A DNA stretch of 64,000 bases from Tilletiaria anomala UBC 951. Its lineage: Eukaryota > Basidiomycota > Exobasidiomycetes > Georgefischeriales > Tilletiariaceae. Under the pieces are notes generated by a model that saw nothing but the letters and a program-made list of their open reading frames with translations, did not search any database and was not told where the DNA came from. The stretch covers positions 1-64,000 of the forward strand of contig NW_013546968.1 in NCBI RefSeq assembly GCF_000711695.1, read 5' to 3'. Shown here piece by piece: positions 1 through 10,530 of this stretch. The position numbers and the translations under genes were made by a program. Numbering within the stretch: position 1 is the stretch's first letter; each line of letters begins with the position of its first letter.

Positions 1-957
1 CGCGCAAAGCGGCGCAGCGAGCGCAAGGTTGTCAACCGCAAGTCCAAGCATGGACGCCATGGCGGCAGCAGCTCGGACCAGCAGCAGCAGCGCGCGCATG
101 CACAGGCGCAGCACCAGCACTATCGGCAGCAGCTAACGGCGGCGGTGGCCAAGGAGCGCGCTGCGTACCACGACGACTCGGATGATTCGCGCATTCACAC
201 GCACTCAGACAGCGGCAGTGGCGGGTACCACCTCCCCTCGGACGCACCCCCGACGCTGCTCGCCGCGGCTGCCCTCATTGCCGCTGCACAGGTGGCCGTC
301 AAGGACGAGCATGATATGCAGATGGGCATGGACGGCGCAGACGCAGGCGCGCCGGCGCACGCAAGTACGGCTGACTCGTCTTTGTCGCTACTCAGCACCT
401 CGTCTTCGCCGCTCCTTACGCCCCTGTGTTACGAAGACATGGACGCAGAGGAGGCAGGCATCTACGCGCTGCACCTCGGCACACTACCCGACCCCATCGA
501 GTCGCTGCGCAATGAGCTGCTCAACCCGACTGAGCTCAGGTTCTACTGCCTCCCGCTCGAGGTCGCGGCGCACATGAAGACGCTCGCGCATGCCGAGGCG
601 AAGAACAGCGCGGGTGCGTCCCACCTCCCGGTGCAACCGCAACATCAGCACCAGAATCAACTGCATCAGCATCAGCACGCGAAAGCTCCATCTTCCCCGT
701 CCGGCGCTTCAGCGCCCGACAGTGGACAGAGACGCCAGGCCATGGAGGCGCAGTACGTCTCGCTGCGCACGCTTGAGAAAGACTGGGACGAGTGGCGTTG
801 GGAGACGATGGAGAGCGGCGATGTCACTGTGAGCTTGTCATCTTTGTCGGCGGCGGCGTCGGAGCTCTGGCCGTCGTACCAGCGTTCTCCACAAGCGAGT
901 AACAAACGGAGCGAGGATGCAGCGTTGCCTACAACAGCAGCAGCAGCAGCTTCATGA
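1..957 (+). CDS. C-terminal part of an unidentified protein, 5' end outside the window
   Basis: The frame is open from base 1 to the TGA at 955-957, about 318 codons, so the true start lies upstream. The first visible residues are strongly basic (RAKRRSERK), which could be a nuclear localisation or DNA-contacting tail. This is followed by Gln/His-rich stretches, an acidic Asp/Ser patch, a non-repetitive central stretch (around LGTLPDPIESLRNELL), a second His/Gln run and an Ala run at the C-terminus. I recognise no domain. The composition fits a low-complexity regulatory protein such as a transcription factor tail, but that is inference. The frame is clearly coding by codon bias and lack of stops. 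Confidence 0.6.
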   Translation, partial: RAKRRSERKVVNRKSKHGRHGGSSSDQQQQRAHAQAQHQHYRQQLTAAVAKERAAYHDDSDDSRIHTHSDSGSGGYHLPSDAPPTLLAAAALIAAAQVAVKDEHDMQMGMDGADAGAPAHASTADSSLSLLSTSSSPLLTPLCYEDMDAEEAGIYALHLGTLPDPIESLRNELLNPTELRFYCLPLEVAAHMKTLAHAEAKNSAGASHLPVQPQHQHQNQLHQHQHAKAPSSPSGASAPDSGQRRQAMEAQYVSLRTLEKDWDEWRWETMESGDVTVSLSSLSAAASELWPSYQRSPQASNKRSEDAALPTTAAAAAS

Positions 958-2228
958 CTGCCGCTAGATTGTGATGGTGGATTTTGGGGATATGTCTTTT
1001 CCGCCCTTTCTCTTTTCTCTTTACGCTTGCCTTTACACTTTTTCCCTTGTCATTTGTCACCTTCGCAACAACGCATTTCCCTCGCCTCATCTCACCACGT
1101 CAGACTTCACTGCTGTCCGACGCACGCTATCTATGCACGCATGGTCCTTTCCCTCTGACCTGCCACCTGTCGGTCTCGTCGCAACGGGATATAGTACCTT
1201 CTGTTCTCATCTCTCCTCTCCTTGACTCTACTCTTGCATCTCGCATGGCCCACGGCCGCACACGGCACAGCTGCCCCGTGTATTGCCTGCTGCTGCTGCT
1301 GCTGCTGCCGCCGCTTGGTCTATTGTATGATATGCCATACCTACACACATGTAACATGCTCCCTTTTCTCTGCCACCTCTGTCGAATTTGCGCCAGCGTG
1401 CGTGTTAACCGGCCCTGTCTCCAACCTGCAGAATTGTGGGCGCACATCTACATTGTAGGCTCCGAGGCTGGCACCGCGAGGCAGGTCTACCGCTCTGTTG
1501 CCGCACAGCTACGCCTTCGGTAGAACAAACTTTCTGCCCCCACGCGCTCGGTCGCGGACCGTCACGTCGGACTGCAGGCGCGCGTTCAGTTTCCATGGCG
1601 TCGCGCACAGCTGCGTCTCCGTCGTCTGTGGCGGCTGCGCCAGACCCTTCTCGCCGCTGCTGCTGCTCGCAGGGAGAGAGGGGGGTTATGATGCGAGGAC
1701 GTGCTGACGCTCGAAGGTAAGCTGGTGCGGACCCGCTTGGGGAGGGACGCTTGTTATAGCCGCACCACTTGGTGGTGTGAGTAGAGCAGGCGTGTGCGCA
1801 TCGGCCCTCTTTGCACGTTGCAATTTGTTCCCCGCCGGCGGCGGTTGGAGCCGACGCGGACACAAGGGAAGATCGATGCACAAGAGACGAGTGGAGTGGC
1901 TGGTGGAGGAGTGGGTGTGAGGCAATAGAAAGCTTATGTAATCGATGAGACTATAGCAAAGCCATGTGGGACTAATGCATAGGCGAAACTGCCAAGGTGC
2001 CAAGACCTGTGGGGGGGGAGGGCGGGTGAAGGGAGGATGTGCATTGGCCCATCCAAATTTCCCCCTTGGAGAGAAGGACATCTCGCACTCAAACTCATCA
2101 AAAGCGGGACGGACGCCTTTATGATAAGAGCCAGCTGAACTCGCCGCACGCATCCCTCTCCCGCTACATGTGCACGTGCTGCAGACAAGGATCACCCGCA
2201 CGCCAACTCTGCAACACACGTGGATAAG
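958..2228. other. intergenic, no gene seen
   Basis: Between the end of the first gene and the CFEM-like gene I find no convincing coding frame. It contains pyrimidine-rich tracts (about 1000-1240) and a run of seven CTG units at 1287-1307. It probably holds the 3' UTR of the first gene and the promoter and leader of the next. Confidence 0.5.
1287..1307. repeat. CTG trinucleotide microsatellite, 7 units
   Basis: Seven perfect CTG units lie in non-coding DNA downstream of the first gene. The same triplet appears in coding regions nearby as Gln or Ala runs, so the motif is common in this genome. Confidence 0.85.
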
Positions 2229-3239
2229 ATGCGCTCCTCCTCCTCTTCGCGTGTGCCGATTCCCTTCCGGGCAGCCATGCTAGCCACAACGCTGCTCCTG
2301 GTGGCGGTCTCAACGACGACAGGCGCGCTCGCCCAGTCGGCACCCGGCACCATTCCGCTCAACGCGGGCGCAACCTGCCCGCAGCAGACGGCCGACCAGA
2401 TCGTCAACTGCCTCGCCGTCATCGAGAGCGACGAGGCGGCGCGCCCCGGCGGACCATGCACGTCGGAAGACTGGGCGTGCATCTGCAATGTCAGCGCCCG
2501 TGTATAGTGTATGCATGCATTTCGACTCGTCTTCTCATCTCATTTTTCCCCCTTTGGCATCTCCTCCTCGCTTGCCTGCAGAAGCAGCAAGGTCTGATCG
2601 CTTGCTGGGCCCCCTGCTACGGCGCGCAGCCGGCAGACCAGGTTAACTACAACAATGTGCGCGTGGCGAGTGCGCATCTGCTTTCCTGTTCCATCTTGAC
2701 ACTGACATGTTCCGCCTTTGCCCCGCTCGCTACATGGCCCATCGGTCCTGTCACCTGCGAGCCCATCAGGCCAACTGCAATGGGCAGCACGGCGTGACGA
2801 ATGCCGCGGCGAACAACGGCGTCGGTGCACAGTACTCGGGCAGCCCCATTACGACGACGGCAGCCGTCAGCGGCTCGACCGGCGCCATCCCTACAACCTC
2901 ATCGTGAGTCAGCTGGTTTCCCTTGTCTGGCCACTTGTATCAAAGGCATGCACGCGCGCCGTGCTACTGCTTTGTCATGTACAGACAGGACGTGGGGAAT
3001 CTGCGTGCAGCGCTGATCGGCTTTCCCTCGAAAATTATCACCCAAGTAGCTCCTTGGCAAGCCCTACATCCAGTGCTGCTCCCACCACACCTGCTGCTTC
3101 TACAGCTGCAACAAAAACAGCTTCGCCTGCCAGCAGCGACAAGGCAAACGCAGCCGCGCACCAGCACAGCTGGTTCATCGCTGTTACCGCAGGAGCAGCT
3201 GCTGCTGTAGTCTTGCCGCTTGCACTCCTCGCTGCGTGA
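2229..3239 (+). CDS. CFEM-like GPI-anchored extracellular protein
   Basis: Four exons: 2229-2501, 2582-2656, 2770-2903, 3050-3239; 223 aa. Residues 1-36 or so form a signal peptide (hydrophobic core LATTLLLVAV, cleavage near ALAQ). The mature part carries eight cysteines. Their order matches CFEM: a Cys followed by three residues and Asp (TSED), then C-x-C, then C after 12, C after 3 and C after 15 residues. CFEM domains bind haem or iron through that Asp and help in iron uptake or adhesion. The first two spacings (10 and 15) are longer than the usual consensus. A Ser/Thr/Ala-rich stalk and a C-terminal hydrophobic tail (ending LPLALLAA) suggest a GPI anchor. The splice model restores the cysteine pattern across two junctions. 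The donors GTATAG and GTGCGC are weak, so exon ends carry some doubt. Confidence 0.75.
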
Positions 3240-3762
3240 GATGCATCTGCATCGAAAGCCTGCGCACATACCAGTCTATGGCTCAGACGCTGCGAAAACG
3301 CACGCACCACAATAAAGGACAACTTGCAAATGCTTTTTGCCTCTTCTTCCATTCCAGGACCGTGCTGATGATGGTCGGTGTGTGTATGATACAGTTGGCA
3401 ACAGAGCCTAGAGAATTGCAGATTCTACACTTATCAACAGCATGCAGAGGAATATCAGCTAGCTAGTTAGAGCGGATGGACGCACAGCGGCACGGACGGC
3501 GGGTGGGCGGGCAGTGTGCGGGAGTAGACTTTGGTCTTCTGAGGGGAAATTGTCCATGAGAAAGAGTGTGTGGCGAGGATCGATTGGAGAGGCGCGCGCG
3601 GTCCTCACATGTCGATGGAGTGCTGCCATGCATATGCCGATGGTTAGCGCGCGTGAAAGTGGTGGATCTTGCCGTGAGGCAGGCGGGTAAGCAGTGGCGA
3701 CGCGGCTGAGCGCAGCGTCTCGCAAAGCAGTAAAGCCAACAGCAAGCAGCCGGGTGCCCTGG
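3240..3762. other. intergenic between convergent genes
   Basis: Short 3'-to-3' spacer between the CFEM-like gene and the Tvp38-like gene. Nothing beyond likely 3' UTRs was seen. Confidence 0.5.
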
Positions 3763-6215
3763 CTAATATGCATGACAGGTGACATCGACGGGGCTGCGGA
3801 TTACCTCGACCGGGTCGTCCTCTGCATCGCAAACTCCAGGCCTGGCATTGCCGTCCCTGAGCTTGTCGGCGCCGGCGGACTCGAGCGGATCGCTCAGGCG
3901 CCGCTTGTGCGTGAGCAGGCTCGGCAGCGTGGGGCGCCGCTGGAGGTGGCCCTTGTTGGGCCCGCGCTTCTTGGCGCCACCTGTCCCCTGCTGCTGAGCA
4001 ATGCGCGTCGCAGAGCGGAGCGGCGAGGCGGGCAGCGACCCGATGCCGAGATTGCCCGCGGCAGAACGTGCGAAATTGTCATCGTTGGCGGCAGCAGCGG
4101 AAGAACAGGCGGCTGGGATGCCCTCGGAAAGGGCTAGCGGATGCAGACCGGGGCCGGAGCGCTGGCGCACAGCCAACTTCCAATGCGCAATCGAATGCGT
4201 CGACGGTGAGCGCACCAGGCCAAAGTCCTCTGCGCGCAGCGCGAGCGCCGCCCCGGCCTCGCCAGGCGTCAAGTCAGGTAGCACCCGTGTCGCCCCCATG
4301 CCGCCTCCCTGACGCGCCTTGGGATCCGCGCTGGTGTTCGCATCCGCATCGGCACCCGCATCTTCCCACTCTTGCGGCGTGGCCGCATCGCAGAGCATGA
4401 GGAAGCGCTGGTGGCGCAGCTGGCGCTGGACGGCGGGGCGGGCGATGCGCATGTGGTGGTATATGTCTGCAATGCAAGGGAGCGATCGATCAGCATGCGC
4501 TCGTGCGCAAGGCCTTCCCGGGAGGCAGAAGCAATGCTGCCGCTGCGAGCATGGCGCTTCGCCCGCACAAACTCACAAATCGCAGCAAGGACGGTGACGA
4601 TGGCGGTGATGACGAGGACGGAGTACTTGATGATCTTATCCGTGTGCCTCTCGGTCTTGTAGCCGGAGATCTTGATGGCAACGCCGACGTAGACAATGGC
4701 GGCCTGCTTCGGCAGGCTGAGGACGGCGGCAAGGGTGAAGATGCCTATGCTCATGCCGACGGTCGCGAAGATGGCCGTGGTGAAGTGTCCGGGGATGGCG
4801 GAGAGGCGCGCCATGAGGACGACGACGAAGCCGCCGTCGCGGATAATGCGTGCGAGGCACGCATAATCGGTGCTCTTGCGTTCCATCTTGCGCGCCCTCC
4901 CGCGAAGGCAGGTCTTGAACGCGTAAAAGTTGCCGATCTCTCCCAGCAGCGTACCAAGGGCGACAATGCCGAGGGCGACGCTGAAACTCCAGACGATGCC
5001 GCAAAGGATCGCGATGACCTCGTGCCCAAAGAGCGGCGGGAAGGAAACAATGAAGAGGATGACAACGGGGAGGATCCAGCCCCACCAGGAGCGCTTGAGG
5101 TGATGCGACGTTGGCTCGAGCAGCTTGACCAACGACTTGTGGTACACCGCCGTGAAGATAGCGGAAGCGGCGAGCAGCACGAGCAGCACGTACCACGGCA
5201 CATACCGCCACTGCAGGAAGACGCGCCAGTTGCGGATCGCCCACGAGATTGAGTTGAGCAGCGAGCTGTTTGGGTCGTCCAGGTCGACGGGGAACATGTC
5301 GGCAATTGCGCGCTGCTCCTCGTTGAGCAGGTGCCGCTCCGGCGCCTTGTCCTCATACACCCCCGAAGGCGCCGGGCGCATCATCTGGACCTGGCAGCCG
5401 CCGCCACCATCATCTTCGTCATCGTAACCGTCCGCCGACTTGTCGCCGGTGCCAGCGTCGGCGTTCTGCAACTTAGCCTTGCTGGAGAAGCTGTCGAAGA
5501 GGGACGAGATGGCCGTCACTGTGCTCCGTGTGGAGGAGCGGGCGCACGACCCGTTTCGAACGCCGCCGCCGCCGGCTGCTGGCCTGCAGTCGCTGCTGTG
5601 GCAGTTGTCCGCCTCGGATGCGGTGGCGGTCATCATCGTGGCTGCGCTGGGATTCTTTGCATCGATATCACGTCGACCGCCCCTCGCCGCTGCTAACGGC
5701 GCAGGTGCAGCGTGGTACGAAGGCGGCGGGGCGCACACGGACCGGTGTTGCGGGGTGCGGTCCAGCGCATTGGGTCTGTCACTGGCGGCGTCCACCGTGC
5801 CTGCTCCGTTTCCTCTTCTGGCGTCGTCGACGGCATGCGCGGCGATGACGGTCGCGGGCGACAGCGGCCTCTGCTCGGGCGGCAGCGCGGCAAAGACACC
5901 GCCGTCGCTGACCTCGGAGCAGTACGAAGGCAGGTGCGCGCCGAGCGGCGGTCGCATACAGCTGGTGTTGCTACTGTTACAACTGCTGGCGTCTACTGGC
6001 TCCTGCGCGTAGCCCGACTCGAAGAGGGACGAAGACGCGGGGGCACATGTCGGCAGCAAAAGCATGTTGGCCGGGCCCGTTGACTCGCGCGAGGTGGTCG
6101 GACCGAGCAAGAATGCTCCAGACCCGTGTGTACGTGGGCTGCTGTCGCTGTCGCCGCCGCTCGCTACGCCGTCAGACGTCGCGGGCATGGAGCTCGGCTG
6201 CTTGCCGGCGTGCAT
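3763..6215 (-). CDS. TVP38: Tvp38/TMEM64-type VTT-domain membrane protein with long N-terminal extension
   Basis: Two exons on the minus strand, 6215-4577 and 4466-3763, joined at a GTGAGT donor and TTGCAG acceptor; 780 aa. Residues 1-330 or so are disordered, rich in Ser, Ala and Asp. Then come hydrophobic segments at about 338-360, 382-400, 402-428, 457-495 and 525-546. Between them lies the VTT (SNARE-associated Golgi/DedA-like) core, with a conserved glycine-rich helix (LGTLLGEIGN) and the re-entrant motif near LMARLSAIPGHF. Yeast Tvp38 is a Golgi vesicle protein, and related VTT proteins scramble or move lipids. Family assignment rests on the core; the yeast protein is only about 340 aa, so both tails are extensions. 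The C-terminal tail (547-780) is hydrophilic and basic, with no recognised domain. Confidence 0.8.
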
Positions 6216-7567
6216 CGTGGCTGTCGAGCTGCAGCGGACGATGACGTGCGCTGCACGCGCGGCAGCTCTGCTCTGCTCTGCACTATACTGGTGTCTATGA
6301 AGTGGGGGTGACGCTTAATGGAGACGATGGGGAGCAGCGTGAGCGAGGGCGAACGTGCAAGAACCGCTGGCGTGCCAATGTCAATGCGGGTTGCTAGTAT
6401 AGTATGCAAACAACCACACACATGCGCTCGCCAGAGGTGTTGCCGCGTGTGCACCGCCTGCGGATGGTGTATGCTGCTGCGTGCGACGTGCGTGATGGCA
6501 CGTGCCCGTCTCTGCACAGCGGGGGAGGCGGACCATGCCTTGCAGAGGTGGATGAATGGGACGGGTTGCGATGCGGCGGTGGCTAGAATGAGAATGGGTG
6601 TGATAGTGACGGGGTGGCGAGTTCATTGAGTATCGCCGCTTGTGTGCGTCGTACTCTCCTATCCGTTGTGCCAGTGCCAGTGCCAAGCACCAGCGCACAG
6701 ACTCATCTCCCCCGATCGGCTTGGGGTTTGGATTTGGCACGGCATGCACAACGTTGCGTCCAACTCTCCTCTGGGGCGGCCCTGGCGTGAGAGAGCAGCG
6801 CAGTCTGCCCCCATGTGGCGTGCAGCAGGCTCATTGTGCACCATCACGCTACCTGCGTAGTGCCGAGTAGTGTGGGATGGAGGGGAGTGGAGTACGCTCC
6901 AATGCCGCCACTCCAACACCGTTTGTCGCTTCGGCTCGCCCCCCGTGCCCCTGCTTGTGCCAAATGTGTCGGCATCTGCGTCTGCCACGTTGCACGCCCT
7001 TGGCGGTCAGTTGCCACTCAGAATGCCATCCGCAGGGTCACCGGTGTTCCGCGACCCGGATTGTTGGGAACAGTGCGTGTATGGTATACTATATATATAT
7101 ATTCCATATCGATCGTTGGTTCTTGTGCTGCTTCCTTTACCCACATCGCATGTCCAGTGGACAGGCAAGGAAGACGTGCTCCCTGCAGTTCGTCAACACG
7201 ACCACCACCCCAAAAGCACAGCACTGCATGTCCTCGCTTCTCCTTTTCCCACATGTAGCGTACCCGCATGCACACCAACCATCGAGTCACTGATCAGTCA
7301 AATTAAAAAAAAACATGCACACGGCGCCGAGCTACATGGGCATATGAGATGCACAACAATCCGACCAAGCGGGCGGAAAACAAAACAGAGAGAGCGTGTG
7401 TACGTGCGAGTTTGCTAGCATGCAAGCAAAAAGGGAAATGAGGCGCACAGAGCCCAAACAGCCTCCATTCAGAGACACGAGGGCAGTCGGAGGCGCCGGT
7501 GTGGATGTGTGGATGTGTAGCAACGAAGAGCACACCGCGTTGCATGCTACACGCGTTACCGCCCCTG
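6216..7567. other. intergenic, no gene seen
   Basis: Upstream of the Tvp38-like gene and downstream of the DUF1776 gene. Several short open frames exist on both strands but none has recognisable sequence or consistent codon use. A short AT-dinucleotide tract lies at 7090-7102 and an A9 run near 7308-7316. Confidence 0.45.
7090..7102. repeat. short TA dinucleotide tract
   Basis: A perfect alternating TA run of 13 bases in the spacer between two minus-strand genes. Too short to infer function. Confidence 0.7.
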
Positions 7568-9937
7568 CTACTGCTGCGGCTGTGTGATGTTCCCCTCTTG
7601 CGAATCGCCAAGACGAACCCAGCTACCACCGAGCACGCCGCTGTTGGCGCCTGACGCCGAGCCGTGCTCGACGCTGCTGTTGCTGTTGCCGTTGCTCACG
7701 TAGATTGCAGCGCTACTGCTGCTGATCTCGCTCGGCCCGCTGCTCCTGAACGCACCCGCCCCCGCTGGTTGAAGGAGGCGGCTGCTGCTGCTGCTGTGAG
7801 GCTGCGGCCCAAACCACGGGCTGCCAGCCGCGCTCCAGCGCGCATCCTCCTCTCCGTCCGCTGACGAGCTAGGCGCAGAATGCAGCACAAAGCCCTCACT
7901 GTCGTTCCCGTTCTCGTCGCTATCGCGCTCGCGCTCGCCGTCCCTTTGGCGCGCACGCAAGCCATAGCCTCCACCACTACCACCACCGTCACTACTGCCT
8001 TGCAGCTCGTCCCCGCTCGAGCAGGACGGCGCCTCCAGCTCGCCGCCAGCGTGCGACGGTGTGCTGCTCGCGGGCGTCGCGGACGTGCCTCCGGGAGTTG
8101 GCAGCGCCTCCTGCTGCACAGTGCGCAAGCGCTGCTGCAGCGCTACTGGGACGCTGCTGCTGCCTCCTGCCCGGGAGTCAGACGCGCTAACCGACGCATG
8201 AGAACGCACGAGCTGCTGGCTGCTAGCATTGCTGCCGCCACATGTGTCCGAGGAGCCGCTCCGCCTGCTCCGCCGGCTGCGCCGTGCGCCATGCTGCGCG
8301 ATGAGTGTCCGCACCCATACGACTGGCGCTGCTTCCCACGCCCTGCAGAACCGAGCATGGACAAAAGTCGGGACGTAGCTGTGTGCTAGCGCACGCCACG
8401 CAGCGAGGCTCGTCGGTGCCCGCACCACATACCGCTTCTTGAGTGCTCGGCCACAGTCTGCCGCAAGGACCAGGTCGACGACCCTGTTCTGCAGCCGGAC
8501 GGTGTGCGCGTCCTTTGTTTGCCACGTACTGCTGCTGCTGCCGCCACCAATGCTGGCGGAAATCGATCGTTGCACCGACGGGCGCACTGGGCTCGTGGGG
8601 CCAAACGTCGTGCCGCCTGCCGCGGCGAAAGGATGCACAGGCGGCGGGGACAGCAATTCGATTTCCAGCACCGTCATCCGCACAGGACGGCTCTGCACCG
8701 CACTGCTGCCCGTGATCTCCCCGCGGAGGGCATCTGCGCCCGCGAGAGCCGCCTGCGAGACCATGCGGTGTGTCGCGCTCGTGCCGCTGCCGACCTTGGC
8801 AACGAGCGAGATGATCGTCACGGGCGACACGCACTCGGGGTTGGCGCTGTACATGCGCTTCTGTGCGATGCGCACCTCGGGAAGCAGCGCAGAGATCGCT
8901 GCGAGCGGGCCCACAACGTGCTGGTCCATCGCACGGGAGAGCGCCATGGCGCCTGCGCTGCTACCCCTGTCCGAGGTGATCGAAGCCGGCACGGTCCCAG
9001 GCGCAGGAAATGAGATAAAGCTGAGCGCATTGACGATGCCGATCAGCGTGACATTATCACCTGGCCTTGCAAATGGGTCTCCAGCGGCGGTAAGCGGAAA
9101 GCGAAGGGCGAGCGTCGAGTGCACCTCGGACGCAAAGCTGGTGATCGAATCAGGCATCGCGGTCGGCTCAAAGTGACGCACGGCAACATAGCCCCGTGAT
9201 GACGGAAGAAGCTGCGAGTCAAAACTCCTGAGCGAGGCTGGGTTACTGACGGAGGCAATGACGATCAGGCCTTGAGACGCGAGTGCCATCAGCACCGCTC
9301 GCCCGATGGCGGTGTCCGCACCGAGGATGACTGGGCAAAGAAAAAAGTGATTGACGATCAGTATATCAGTTACGCTACTCGAGTTGCAGAAAGGACGCAC
9401 CAACTGCCTCTCTCCGTATGCCATTTCGTACTCGTGCTGGCCGCCTTGTTGGCTTTCCCCTTCCCGTGAGCGCTGTCAACCTGTTGAAACGCTGAGGGTG
9501 GCAGCGATACGCCAGTCCAAGTCCGACCACGGCGATCGCGATTCCGCTTCCAATTGCATATTTATAACCCTTCACCCACCCTGTAATCCTTTCCAGCCTC
9601 GTGGGTGGTGGTGGTGGGGGAGGCGGCGGCTCGATGCGAGAAAATGAGGGCAAGTGCTCCTCAATCGTGTCCCTCAGCGACGGGAGTGAGACGTTTGGCA
9701 GCGCCGGCGGGCCATACTTGGTCAGCTGTTCGTACAGTACTTCTGAGTAGCTGTATACCGTTTCTGAGATCCTGTGTGGGAGGCCATACTGCAGAGTGGT
9801 CCCGAGAAAGATTACGTGCGTCAGAACGAACCAGCTGCGCACGGAGCGAACTCGCCGCGCAACGACAGCTCCGCACGCACCAGGTTTCGAGGCCACTGCT
9901 CCTCCAGCCACTCTTCAAGCTCGGCCAGGCTCGGCAT
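7568..9937 (-). CDS. DUF1776-family protein (SDR-like fold, membrane-linked)
   Basis: Three exons on the minus strand: 9937-9881, 9788-9401, 9330-7568; 735 aa. The N-terminal part (RISETVYSYSEVLYEQ, then a proline run) and the segment around 96-113 (YAIGSGIAIAVVGLGLAY, a likely membrane helix) are typical of fungal DUF1776 proteins. After it, VVILGADTAIGRAVL from residue 149 is a Rossmann-like beta-alpha start. A sequence near IISLVAKVGS follows where SDR enzymes have the catalytic Ser region. Members of this family have been placed in mitochondria, and no reaction is known. The splice at 9401/9330 exactly restores the first Rossmann strand. The last 250 or so residues are Ser/Gly-rich and disordered, much longer than usual. 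The short first exon (19 codons, GTGCGT donor) is less certain. Confidence 0.75.
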
Positions 9938-10530
9938 CTTGCAAAGTATGCACGCGAGTCGAGGAGCGACTCAGCTTGTGCTGTTGTTCAGGTAGGGCGG
10001 CCTGGCGGACTTGAGTCATCATCAGACCATGTTGTGGTATGTACATGGTACAGCGTGGTTGGGGGGGCTGGGGTGGCGCGTCCTGATCACTGCGTGGTGC
10101 GCGAGTGCGATGCCTTTCAACTCGTGGTGACGTGACCGCAGCGCGGCGGTGGCACATGCAAATACAGCACACGTGCAGAGTTTGCAGACGCTGGACGGCG
10201 GACGCGGCGCATCATCCCCAACGACTGTGAGCCTATGAATAAAGGAGGGTTGAATAAAGTAGGGTTTTGCAGCTTGGTCCCATGTGTGTATGTATGTATG
10301 GTCAGCCAGCTTCACCACCATCGATGATCTGTGATCTAGGCGCCAATCGAGTGGGAGTGCACTTCCCAGTCCCACATCACGGACAACGGTGGACACCAAA
10401 ACGGCATGGCAGCTCGTGGTGCAAAGGCGCTGTCGAACTGAATCGAACCCTTCTCCCGGCCCCCCTCCCTCTCCGCCTAGACAGAAAGAGCCTCTCACGC
10501 CTGTCGTGTTCCTGGAATCCCTTACCAGAC
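9938..10530. other. divergent promoter between DUF1776 gene and SGF73
   Basis: About 590 bp separates the two start codons, which point away from each other. No coding sequence or distinct motif was found; a CT-rich stretch precedes the SGF73 start. Confidence 0.45.

Noticed and set aside
5440-6083. Plus-strand open frames opposite the Tvp38-like gene
   Set aside because: They are antisense shadows of a GC-rich disordered coding region with no features of their own.
8439-9176. 245-codon plus-strand frame opposite the DUF1776 gene
   Set aside because: It mirrors the conserved Rossmann region in antisense; no recognisable protein.
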